Shown here: positions 6,193 to 14,181 of the stretch, piece after piece
Position numbering within the stretch: position 1 is the stretch's first letter
How the letters are laid out: every line of letters begins with the position of its first letter
Virus record (IMG/VR): IMGVR_UViG_3300017989_000179
Span: 1-44,431 of that record
DNA: 44,431 bases
Reading direction: 5' to 3' (one strand)
Source: a virus
The notes under the pieces: model-generated
Database searches by the model: none
Seen by the model: only the letters and a program-made list of their open reading frames with translations
What the model was told of the DNA's origin: nothing
Translations under genes and position numbers: made by a program

Positions 6193-8187
6193 CTATTTTT
6201 TCTGCTTGATATCATCATACTCTTTCAATAATTGTCTAAATGCTGGTTGTTGAGATAAATTGTATTGTATTTGTGTTTTTTCTTGTTGATTATCAGTATT
6301 TTTATATTGTTCAAGTTGTTCTGCATATGCACTTGCACCTGGAATACCACTGTTTTCAAATTCTTGAATTAAATTTTCCATATATTTAGGATCATCAAAT
6401 TTATTTGAGGTTGTTACAGAGTCAACTGCAACTTTACCACTTTGAGTTCCTGCTTTACCTAAAGCAAATGGTGAGACAATTTCTCCAGCCTTATCAACAA
6501 ATCGACTTGCTTTTTCAGAAATCTTGGCTCTACCAAGAGGACCACTTCTTTTTAATAAAGCCCTTGATAAAGGTCTTGATGCTAGACCAGCAGCGGCTCC
6601 TACAACATTTCCAACTCCTGGTAATGCACTTCCAAGTAGTCCACCAGTTAAGGTTCGTGCGGCATAACTATACTCTCCAGCTCCTTTATCAAGTTCTCCC
6701 TGAAGTCTTCGAGCTTTTAGTAAGTCAGCCAAACTTTTATCATCTATTTTTTTTCCTCTAATTTCTTCTAGTTCATTTAGTAAATTTTCAACATCTACTT
6801 TTGATCTACCAGATAAATCTTCTTTACCAACTTCTTGAAGCTTTCTCATAAGTTTATCTTCACTTCCTTGAAGAACTTCATCATAATCAACTTGAATTCC
6901 TAGTTTTTTATCTAATTTATCAAGAAGATTATATCTATCTGATATTTCTTTAGCTGTTTTACGATAATTCTTTGGTGCAGCTTCCTTTAATATTTCAGAT
7001 AATTCATGATATGTTTCTCTTAATTGTTTTTTTACAGCACCTGGAGAATCCTTGGATATTCCTCTATATGCCCTTTTTCCTGTATCCTGAACAATTTTTT
7101 GAATATCTCTAAGAGATAAAAGTTCTCCTCCAAATTTATTCTGATCGTCAATAAGTTGTGTAATTTTTTGTAAGTGAGGGATTGCCGGATCATCAGCTGT
7201 ATTGACAATTTTTGCAATACGTTTTTCAAGACGATCTTTAATAGCCTCTTTTGCTATACTTTTTTCATCTGAAAGCATATCGGAAGCAGCTCTACCAAAT
7301 TTTTCAATATCTGATAAAACTTTTCTAGATTTATCCATAACAATTTCTTGAATTTCTGGATAATCTACAGCTTCTTTGATATCATCGGCTCTTTTAATTA
7401 TATCATCAATAGTTCCGCTTCTTAAACCAGAAAGAACTGATGCAACTTGTTTAGAGCCTTCTTTTAAACCTTGTCCTGCCTTTTTTAAAGCCTTTTTACT
7501 TAAATTAATACCAGAAGGTACAGCCAATGCTGTAGCAGCTCCCAGACCAGCTCCAACAGTTCCTTCCTTAGCTAATTCAATGGGATCTTCACTTTCTGAA
7601 TAACCAATAGCACTAGCTCCACCCATTTGTGCCCCAGATTTTGCTAATTCTTTTGCTTGTTCTTTTGCAGTTTTTTCTAATGTTTCTTGTGTTCCTTTTT
7701 TTAAAAACCTTTTAGCTATTTCTTTAGTACCTTTTGTAAGAAGACCTTTTGCTGCTGCCGCTCCTCCAGTTGCAACTGCCGGTCCTACCATTCCTGCTAT
7801 TTCTCCCGCTTGAAAAGCTCCTGGTTCATCTATTTTAGCTTGTTCAATGCGTTGTCTTTCTAAATCACGTCCTTGTTTATAAGCTTCACCAAGTTTATCA
7901 ACATCTAATCCAATAGGTTCTTGAAACTCTTGCTTTCCAAATTCTTGACCTAAGCCTTTTACACCAACTGCTTGACCTGCTGCCTCAAGTGCTCCTTTTA
8001 ATTCATCAGACAAACCAAGACTTAAATCTTGAAATCCACCAGCTAAAAATGCTTCTGTTGCAGAAGTTTTTTCATCCTCAGTGGGACTTTCAACTTGATC
8101 AAATTCAACACTTAAATCTACCTCTTGATCAAATGAATCACTTAAATCCTTTTCTTGATCGAAATCTTTGTCTAAATTATCAGCCAT
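6193..8187 (-). CDS. internal virion / DNA-ejection-type protein, 664 aa
   Basis: A long helical protein with an acidic N-terminus that repeats a short phrase (KDFDQEKDLSD, QEVDLSVEFDQ). Two Ala/Gly-rich hydrophobic segments follow, near residues 130-150 and 205-230, then a large helical core, and another hydrophobic Ala/Gly stretch around residue 530 (LLGSALPGVGNVVGAAAG). Such membrane-seeking segments in a large virion protein are typical of podovirus ejection proteins that form a channel across the cell envelope. It is the third of three large helical proteins at the end of the tail cluster, matching the usual place of internal core genes. The start overlaps the upstream stop (TAATG). Confidence 0.6.
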   Translation of the reverse strand: MADNLDKDFDQEKDLSDSFDQEVDLSVEFDQVESPTEDEKTSATEAFLAGGFQDLSLGLSDELKGALEAAGQAVGVKGLGQEFGKQEFQEPIGLDVDKLGEAYKQGRDLERQRIEQAKIDEPGAFQAGEIAGMVGPAVATGGAAAAKGLLTKGTKEIAKRFLKKGTQETLEKTAKEQAKELAKSGAQMGGASAIGYSESEDPIELAKEGTVGAGLGAATALAVPSGINLSKKALKKAGQGLKEGSKQVASVLSGLRSGTIDDIIKRADDIKEAVDYPEIQEIVMDKSRKVLSDIEKFGRAASDMLSDEKSIAKEAIKDRLEKRIAKIVNTADDPAIPHLQKITQLIDDQNKFGGELLSLRDIQKIVQDTGKRAYRGISKDSPGAVKKQLRETYHELSEILKEAAPKNYRKTAKEISDRYNLLDKLDKKLGIQVDYDEVLQGSEDKLMRKLQEVGKEDLSGRSKVDVENLLNELEEIRGKKIDDKSLADLLKARRLQGELDKGAGEYSYAARTLTGGLLGSALPGVGNVVGAAAGLASRPLSRALLKRSGPLGRAKISEKASRFVDKAGEIVSPFALGKAGTQSGKVAVDSVTTSNKFDDPKYMENLIQEFENSGIPGASAYAEQLEQYKNTDNQQEKTQIQYNLSQQPAFRQLLKEYDDIKQKK

Positions 8188-10649
8188 TATTGAACCCTTT
8201 CAAAGCGTGGATCACTTAGATATTTCTCAGCTTGTTCAACTGGAAGACTTTTAATCATTCCATCTTTTTTTCTTTTAACTTTTATTAACCTAGAATCAGA
8301 ACTAGCTTGTTTTTTTGTTTCATCTTCAGAGATAATAGTTTGTCCCAATAAGCCTCTAATTTTTTCATCAGCCATATTTGGAAAAGCTGTTTTCATACGA
8401 CCACTAGCATTATCATAAACTCTACTTGTATCATCTTTTAGTTTACCTCTTAAAAGTTTTAAGTTTGATTTAATGTCATTTAAAGTGTCTTTACTTAATT
8501 CACCTTTTGCACCTTTTGCATACCAATCTTTTAACTTTCTTCCCCAACTAGTTCCACCAACATAGCGAACAACATCAGTGTCTGTAAGAACTCCAACTTC
8601 TCCCATTGCCCTAGCAAGTTTTGTACCGAGTGCAGCAAGTGCAGCTTGATTGCCTTCACCAACTTGATCTAAAAGTCTATTAACACTTTCAAATTCCATT
8701 CCTTGTTCAACTGCTTTTTTATATCTAGGATCATCTTTTAGAAGATTTCGAGCGGCATTTAATTCATCTTTAGCTTGTAAACGAGCTTCTTTTCCTTTTC
8801 TTTCTTGTGCTCTAGCTTCTTGATCTTTTCTTTTTAAATCTTTTTCTTCTTTTGTGCGTTCCATTGATTGTTTTTGTAAGTCTAATTGTTCTTGTCTATA
8901 TTTAATCAATGCTTGTTCTTTATTTTTTGCTGAAGCCAATTGCCTAGCTTTCATTAATTTTTCTTCTAAATTACCTTGAAGAAGATCTCTTTTTATTGGC
9001 TGAAGAATGGCATTTTTGTTAGCAGCATCATAGTGTCCTAAAGAATCATCAATAACTCCAAGAAGATTAATAATCATATCTTTACGTCTTGCATCTTCAA
9101 GTTCTTCATCTCCAACTTGTTCTTCAACTTTAGGAGCATTAGGACTTTCAACTATTTCATTTGTTTTATCAACTTGTTGCGCCTCAATATCTCCTTTGAT
9201 ATCTTGAATTTCTTGTTTAGGAGATTGAATTTTCGTTGGTTCTCCAACACTCATCATTTGAGAATAATCTACTTCTTGTTGAGGAAAAGACATATTTACT
9301 TCGGGTTGATCTAAATTTGCAAGACTTTCAACAATATTATTTAAATCAAGTGGTTGGGCAATCCCTCCATCTTGATAATTTTGTAAGTTATTTAAAAGTC
9401 CTTCAAGATTTGAAGTATCCATAGGTAAACTAGCTTCTTGTGGAATTCTTTCAACGATCTGTTGATCTCCAAGATCTTCAGGTTGAGCCTCACCTCTGGC
9501 AATATCCATTAGTGTTTCTTGTTGCGCCTCATTTACTATAGCATTTCCATTGTCAACATTTTCATCTGCTCGACGTCTATCTGCTAATTCTTTTAACAAA
9601 TTATTAAACATATTTTGTTGATCAAGATTTAAAACCATTTCGCCATCATTGATTCTATCAGGTAATTCATCTCCAGCATAAGAATCAAGATTAGATTCGA
9701 TAATAGTACCTTGACCTCCAGCCTGATAATTCATTCCTTTCATTCCACCATCTCTAGCCATCATAGCAGCTCGAGCACCACCAATTAAAAGACCTCTAGT
9801 TCCAGCAGCTTCTTGCTGAGCTGCACTGGCTTGCTGAGCTGCACTTTGCATAGCTTGTTGTGCTTGATTACCAAGAGCACCAGTAACTCCCGTTGCTTTT
9901 GCTAATTGATTTTGAAAATTTTGTTGTAACAAACCTTTATTATACATTTCTTGTTGATTAGCAATACTTGCTCTTTGTTGAGCTTGTTGTTGTTTTGCAG
10001 CTGTATCTCTAGCGGCAACGGCAGCATTAAATTGTCTAATAGCATCACTAGCTTGTGCCTTTTGTGCATCTTGTGAAAATTGACGAGATCCCATTTGACT
10101 TGCCATTTGTCCTACTTGAGCCAATGCGTTCCTTCTTGCTGCAGCTTGCTGAGCTGCTAATTCTAAACCCTCTTGGGATGCACGTTGTGTTGCAGCTTGA
10201 GATGATCCAAGCTGAGCTGCTAATTGTGCTCCAGAATCTAATGCCCCTCTTTGAGCCATTTGTTGTAATATACTTGCTTGTCGAGCTTGTTCATCAGCCC
10301 CAATTTGACTTCTAAGAGCTTCAATTCTAGCTCTATCTTCAGCTGTAAATCCTTCTTCTCCAGCTTGTTGTAGAGCCGATAGAGCATCTAATTCTGCCTC
10401 TTGTAGTCTTGGATCTATTTGTATATCTTCAAATGCACTTGGTCCAAGTCTTTCTTCTAAAGATGAAAGAACTAATTCTGGTTGTTCTAAAACTATTTTT
10501 TGAGCTTCAACAGATGGAATTCCAAGTTTTTCTAACTCAAGAACCGCTCGTTGTTGTAAAGCATCAGCTTGTTGTCGTTCAGCAGCTCCTGCACTTGGAT
10601 CAGCGGTAAGTCCTAAAGAACCTGTTACCTTATTTACAATACTACCCAC
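8187..10649 (-). CDS. internal virion / ejection-type protein rich in Ala and Gln, 820 aa
   Basis: Residues about 20-290 are a Gln/Ala-rich helical, coiled-coil region with runs such as QQAAARR, AAQQASAAQQEAAG; at the DNA level this gives repeats of GCTGAGCTGC (for example near 9820-9850 and 10145-10215). A Gly-rich segment (RDGGMKGMNYQAGGQGT) and PDRINDGEMVLNLDQQN follow, a segment often seen in phage virion proteins. The middle is acidic and likely disordered; the C-terminal part returns to charged helices (KEEKDLKRKDQEARAQERK) and a compact domain with ARAMGEVGVLTDTDV. It probably travels in the capsid core. Assignment rests on size, composition and position, since no catalytic motif is seen. 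Confidence 0.6.
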   Translation of the reverse strand: MGSIVNKVTGSLGLTADPSAGAAERQQADALQQRAVLELEKLGIPSVEAQKIVLEQPELVLSSLEERLGPSAFEDIQIDPRLQEAELDALSALQQAGEEGFTAEDRARIEALRSQIGADEQARQASILQQMAQRGALDSGAQLAAQLGSSQAATQRASQEGLELAAQQAAARRNALAQVGQMASQMGSRQFSQDAQKAQASDAIRQFNAAVAARDTAAKQQQAQQRASIANQQEMYNKGLLQQNFQNQLAKATGVTGALGNQAQQAMQSAAQQASAAQQEAAGTRGLLIGGARAAMMARDGGMKGMNYQAGGQGTIIESNLDSYAGDELPDRINDGEMVLNLDQQNMFNNLLKELADRRRADENVDNGNAIVNEAQQETLMDIARGEAQPEDLGDQQIVERIPQEASLPMDTSNLEGLLNNLQNYQDGGIAQPLDLNNIVESLANLDQPEVNMSFPQQEVDYSQMMSVGEPTKIQSPKQEIQDIKGDIEAQQVDKTNEIVESPNAPKVEEQVGDEELEDARRKDMIINLLGVIDDSLGHYDAANKNAILQPIKRDLLQGNLEEKLMKARQLASAKNKEQALIKYRQEQLDLQKQSMERTKEEKDLKRKDQEARAQERKGKEARLQAKDELNAARNLLKDDPRYKKAVEQGMEFESVNRLLDQVGEGNQAALAALGTKLARAMGEVGVLTDTDVVRYVGGTSWGRKLKDWYAKGAKGELSKDTLNDIKSNLKLLRGKLKDDTSRVYDNASGRMKTAFPNMADEKIRGLLGQTIISEDETKKQASSDSRLIKVKRKKDGMIKSLPVEQAEKYLSDPRFERVQ

Positions 10650-10650
10650 T

Positions 10651-10980
10651 TTATAGCTCCTTTTGATAACAAATCATTGTATTCGTTTCTTTTATTTTTT
10701 TATAATCATTTAATAAAATATATTTATCACTTTGTTTCCAATTATTTGCATCTTTACAACTAAAACAAATAATTAGTTTACAACCAGAAAAATTAGCCAT
10801 TTCTTCAATTAATTTAGCATAGTTTTTACCAAATCCTAATTTTCTAAATTCTGGAAGAATAAATAAATCATTTACCTGAAAAATATCATCAGTAATTCTA
10901 TATGTAAAAAAGCCTACTTTATCTTCATATAATAATGCATCTTCTCTTTCAAGAATATATTGTTCATATTTATCCATCAC
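10651..10980 (-). CDS. GNAT-family acetyltransferase-like protein, 109 aa
   Basis: The central part carries a GNAT motif A: strand VNDLFILPEF, then RKLGFGKNYAKLIEEMA, where R-x-x-G-x-G/A binds the pyrophosphate of acetyl-CoA. The following strand (CKLIICFSC) and the last strand (TMICYQK) fit the rest of a minimal GNAT fold, though the N-terminal strands are short. Substrate unknown. It overlaps the next upstream GNAT-like gene by 11 bp, so they are expressed together, between two ejection-type protein genes. MMDKY offers two adjacent start ATGs. Confidence 0.72.
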   Translation of the reverse strand: MMDKYEQYILEREDALLYEDKVGFFTYRITDDIFQVNDLFILPEFRKLGFGKNYAKLIEEMANFSGCKLIICFSCKDANNWKQSDKYILLNDYKKIKETNTMICYQKEL

Positions 10981-11401
10981 TTAAAAACTCTGCTGTTTTA
11001 TTTCCAAAAGTTTTACAACAAATCCAGGCATCACCTGGATCAGTAATAATTGCACCTTTCTCTTGAAATCTTTTTGCCATTGTTTCAACATCTGTTGAAT
11101 AATATAAATATTTTATACCCACTTCATCACATTCTTTAAAAATAAAGTCTAAAATTAGATCTGTGGCTTTTCTTCTGTCTTCTTTATTTGAATTTATATC
11201 CCCAATTGTGAATCCCATTTTTGCCATATTTGTTCCAATGGTTCTATAATAACTACTAAATACAATTGGTTTATTATTTTTTTCTACTATATAACTAAAT
11301 GGCGAAATAGCATCTCTATCCCACATAGTCCAGTCCCACTCTTGAAACCATTTTGATAACAAATCGAAATCTTTTTTATCATCATATTTTCGAATATTCA
11401 A
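10970..11401 (-). CDS. GNAT-like acetyltransferase, 143 aa, TTG start
   Basis: The sequence begins NIRKYDDKKDFDLLSKWFQEW, a typical GNAT first strand and helix, followed by strands SYIVEKNNKPIVFSSYY and MAKMGFTIGD, then KATDLILDFIFKECDEVG and KYLYYSTD with MAKRFQEKGA, the usual helix of the last GNAT half. The canonical acetyl-CoA RxxGxG loop is degenerate (NKEDRRKA). An ATG exists at 11455, but that start would overlap the Hint gene by 53 bp and add residues that do not fit. TTG at 11401 lies 1 nt past the Hint stop with AGGGAG six bases upstream, so I prefer it. Confidence 0.66.
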   Translation of the reverse strand: MNIRKYDDKKDFDLLSKWFQEWDWTMWDRDAISPFSYIVEKNNKPIVFSSYYRTIGTNMAKMGFTIGDINSNKEDRRKATDLILDFIFKECDEVGIKYLYYSTDVETMAKRFQEKGAIITDPGDAWICCKTFGNKTAEFLSDG

Positions 11402-11402
11402 A

Positions 11403-13721
11403 CTACTCTCCCTGAAGTTTATATTCTTCTTCCAATAACCAATTATTACGATCAATATTTGAATTTAAATTTTCAATTTTTTGATCTTCAGAAATCCATT
11501 CATCATCTGTTTCTTGAAAATCTGCTGCAATAAAATTATTAACAACCATTAAATGATTTTCTGTATTAAGAGGATAAACTATAGATTCTGGAGATAAATT
11601 TGTCAGTTCGGCATGTTCTGAATCTTCAACTCTTAGCCATTTTCCATTTTCAAATACAGCATGATATGAAGTAACAAAAGATCCTTTATATTTATAAATT
11701 TCACCATAAGCAATGGCTTTTCCAGTAGCTGTTACTTTACCACCTAAATATAGTGATTCTCCCAAATCGATATCCTCAATGTTTTTGATTGAACCGTCTT
11801 CCATTTTTACAGAAGTACCTTTCATAAAACAAAAAATACTTTTAACTACATTTTTAGCTTTTTCAGCCGCTCGCTTAGCTTCAGATGCAATATTACTAGC
11901 CACATTAACCGCCTCAGTCATACCACCTGTTGCAAGTCCGGCAATAACTCGATCAATATTTTCATTTCCTGTAATATTACCACCAACTGCACTAGCTATT
12001 TGTTCAGCTGTTTTTATAATATTTTCACCACTTTTGATTGTGTTTCCAACTAAATTAAAAGGATTTACTGTAAAAAGACTTTCTCCAGCAGCACCTAGAT
12101 TTTGTAAATCACTTCCAACTGCTCCTTGTAAATCAGGAGTAAGAGCTTGTTCAGTTCCAGTTAGAGCATCATCTGCTGAACTTAGTAATGCTCCAGTTGG
12201 ACCTCCACTAATTAATAATTGTTCAGGACTTAAACCTTCTTTCATGGTATCAGGTAGATTTAAAATTTCTTGACCAATAGCAGCTTGAGCCCCACCCAGA
12301 TCGACACCTGTATTTTGAGCTAATTTATCTTGAAAGTCACTTACCCCAAAAAGAGTTGCTGCCATAAAAGGATTTGCAGCTAATAAAGCAGTTTGAAATG
12401 CATTAATTGCTTCTTGTTTACCCGTAATTCCTTGTTCAGTAACATTTAAATCACCTCGATTCATTCGATCCAAAACGTCTTTTATAGCCGTTTCAGCATT
12501 GAATCTAAGTGCAGCTTGTGCCGTTGAATCTCCCAAACCTTCTTGTCCTACAAGTTTACTTAAGGCATCAAATCTAGCTCGATCTTCGGCACTAGCAATT
12601 GTTTGTCTATTGAAATTCTTAGGATCAATAACATCTAAATATTGCGAAAAATCAACTTCTTTAGGTACGCCACCTGTTGCTGTCAAAAAACCTTGAAGAG
12701 TTCCTTGAAGTCCTTCAGCAACACCAAGTTCGTCAAATTCTTCTTTGGTTAAAAATTGTCGTTTTTGTAATTTATTTAAAAGTTCTTGTCTTCGATCAGT
12801 TAATTTTTGAAGCTCAGTAGCGGCTTGTTGATCTAATTCTTGTCCCAAAGTTGTTCTAGCACCTTGCTCACCTAAAATACTTTGAGCAGCTTCACCCTCT
12901 CGACCAGTAAATTCAGACACATCCTTTTTTAATCCATAAACATCTTGAATTGCTTTTTTACGAGCTTGAGTTATACTATCAGCTAAACCACCAAGTTGTT
13001 GTTGAGTTCCTTGAACCATTTGTTGTGTAGCAGTTGGATCAGCACTTAAAATCAAAGAATCAACTGCCCTTTGACCTCTTGTATATGGTCTTCCACGTCC
13101 AGAAAATGTTTGTCTTAATAATTCTTCTCTTCCTTGTGCTCGACCAGCTTGACTAGATAATCTTTCTAGTGCTTTAGCTCTTGATCTTTGTTGAAGTAGA
13201 TCTACTGGTTGGGCAACATCAAATTGAGAACCGTTAGTAATTAATCCTTGAAATCTTTGAAAATCTTCATCAGATAACTCTCCAGAACCAGCCTTTTGAA
13301 TAGCTTCTTGAGTAAATTCGCGAGATTCTTGAAGACGACTTTGAGTTTGATCTAGATTTTGTTGAAGTTTATCTTGTTGTTTTTGAATTTGATTTTTTAT
13401 ATCTTGAGCTTGTTGTCCTACTTTTCCCGTAACAGCTCCAGAAATTCTTTCAGCAGCTGGTTTATTTGCACTGATATATTTACGAATATCAGTAAACATT
13501 CCCGAACCTTTTTGTTTACGTGTTCCTGTGGCAGGAGTTGATTGTGGAGCTACTTGGGAACCAATTTGAGGTTGACCTGCACTAATAGATACAGGTGTAC
13601 CTTGTCCCACTTGTTGTTCTTGATCTTCTTGGGATTGTTGTTGATTCAATTGGTCTTGTGTGGCAAGAGTGTTCATTCCAACTTCTTGTGAACCCTCTTC
13701 CTCCTCAGGTATAAATGCCAT
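11403..13721 (-). CDS. large virion protein with C-terminal Hint (intein-like) domain
   Basis: A 772-aa protein. Residues 1-75 are Gln-rich and probably disordered; 75-300 are helical with many Gln/Arg/Glu; 300-620 are mixed with Ala/Gly-rich helices. From C631 (FCFMKGTSV) to the end is a Hint fold: MEDGSIKNIEDIDLGE (block A), FVTSYHAVFENGKW (block B with the conserved His), VYPLNTENHLMVVN and an acidic tail (DFQETDDEW). There is no C-terminal His-Asn plus nucleophile, so it should self-cleave or cross-link rather than splice. The block at 11582-11633 is duplicated in the ClpP-like gene. A GGAG site lies 6 nt before the ATG, and a phage promoter at 13739-13757 is just upstream. Likely an ejection or tail-core protein. 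Confidence 0.72.
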   Translation of the reverse strand: MAFIPEEEEGSQEVGMNTLATQDQLNQQQSQEDQEQQVGQGTPVSISAGQPQIGSQVAPQSTPATGTRKQKGSGMFTDIRKYISANKPAAERISGAVTGKVGQQAQDIKNQIQKQQDKLQQNLDQTQSRLQESREFTQEAIQKAGSGELSDEDFQRFQGLITNGSQFDVAQPVDLLQQRSRAKALERLSSQAGRAQGREELLRQTFSGRGRPYTRGQRAVDSLILSADPTATQQMVQGTQQQLGGLADSITQARKKAIQDVYGLKKDVSEFTGREGEAAQSILGEQGARTTLGQELDQQAATELQKLTDRRQELLNKLQKRQFLTKEEFDELGVAEGLQGTLQGFLTATGGVPKEVDFSQYLDVIDPKNFNRQTIASAEDRARFDALSKLVGQEGLGDSTAQAALRFNAETAIKDVLDRMNRGDLNVTEQGITGKQEAINAFQTALLAANPFMAATLFGVSDFQDKLAQNTGVDLGGAQAAIGQEILNLPDTMKEGLSPEQLLISGGPTGALLSSADDALTGTEQALTPDLQGAVGSDLQNLGAAGESLFTVNPFNLVGNTIKSGENIIKTAEQIASAVGGNITGNENIDRVIAGLATGGMTEAVNVASNIASEAKRAAEKAKNVVKSIFCFMKGTSVKMEDGSIKNIEDIDLGESLYLGGKVTATGKAIAYGEIYKYKGSFVTSYHAVFENGKWLRVEDSEHAELTNLSPESIVYPLNTENHLMVVNNFIAADFQETDDEWISEDQKIENLNSNIDRNNWLLEEEYKLQGE
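11582..11633 (-). repeat. 52-bp perfect inverted duplication, copy 2 (inside the Hint domain)
   Basis: Reverse complement of 2231-2282 with no mismatch. In this gene the encoded RVEDSEHAELTNLSPES follows ENGKWL and precedes IVYPLNTENH, which fits the Hint pattern, so this is the probable source copy. Confidence 0.97.
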
Positions 13722-13738
13722 TTTTTCTCCAGCTATCT

Positions 13739-13757
13739 CTATATATAGTTGTTAATA
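13739..13757 (-). promoter_or_regulatory. putative phage late promoter, copy 1
   Basis: Leftward sequence ATTAACAACTATATATAGAG. It shares the invariant AACAACTA core with five other leftward sites and is identical over 16 bases (ATTAACAACTATATAT) to the site at 32905-32924. It ends about 18 nt before the Hint-protein ATG. Confidence 0.65.
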
Positions 13758-14165
13758 CTAGAAAATTAGCTCTATTGTTAATCTATAAGTTTCTCCAACA
13801 TTTAGTCCCTTAATATTATCAATAGTATACATTCCTGTACCCTCTGATGTAAAGGAAATAAATGGAGTTGATTGTAAAAAATTTACTCTATTCGTTAAAT
13901 TTACAGCATTTACAACATTTGTTCCGCTTAACCCTATAGAATTATTGAATTGTGTTGATTGCAATGGGTTACCATTGGAGTCAACCACAACATCGATAGT
14001 TATTAGTGCTCTTTGTAAATTAGCAAAATCTACATTACCATTTAAAACATTAGTTACTTGTTCAGCAAAATAGTTATAAATATTGCCTATTCTTTCAGCA
14101 ACTTCTCGATCTTCTGGTTTAAATTCATCTGTTGTAATTCTTTTTACTGTATCTATAAAAGGCAT
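13758..14165 (-). CDS. virion-associated protein, 135 aa
   Basis: A small protein with an N-terminal helix (EFKPEDREVAERIGNIYNYF), a following helix (NLQRALITIDVVV) and a beta-rich C-terminus (FISFTSEGTGMYTIDNIKGL, YRLTIELIF). It sits 16 nt after the 1269-aa tail protein and before a promoter, so it closes a tail gene unit. Likely a minor tail component; no family recognised. Confidence 0.6.
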   Translation of the reverse strand: MPFIDTVKRITTDEFKPEDREVAERIGNIYNYFAEQVTNVLNGNVDFANLQRALITIDVVVDSNGNPLQSTQFNNSIGLSGTNVVNAVNLTNRVNFLQSTPFISFTSEGTGMYTIDNIKGLNVGETYRLTIELIF

Positions 14166-14181
14166 CTCAGAACTCCATATT

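Noticed and set aside
9811-10215. Repeated GCTGAGCTGC sequences
   Set aside because: They are coding repeats for Gln/Ala runs in the 820-aa protein, not an origin or binding-site array.
11713-12273. 186-codon open frame on the plus strand
   Set aside because: It is antisense to the Hint-virion gene, with low-complexity composition mirroring that gene and no ribosome site.
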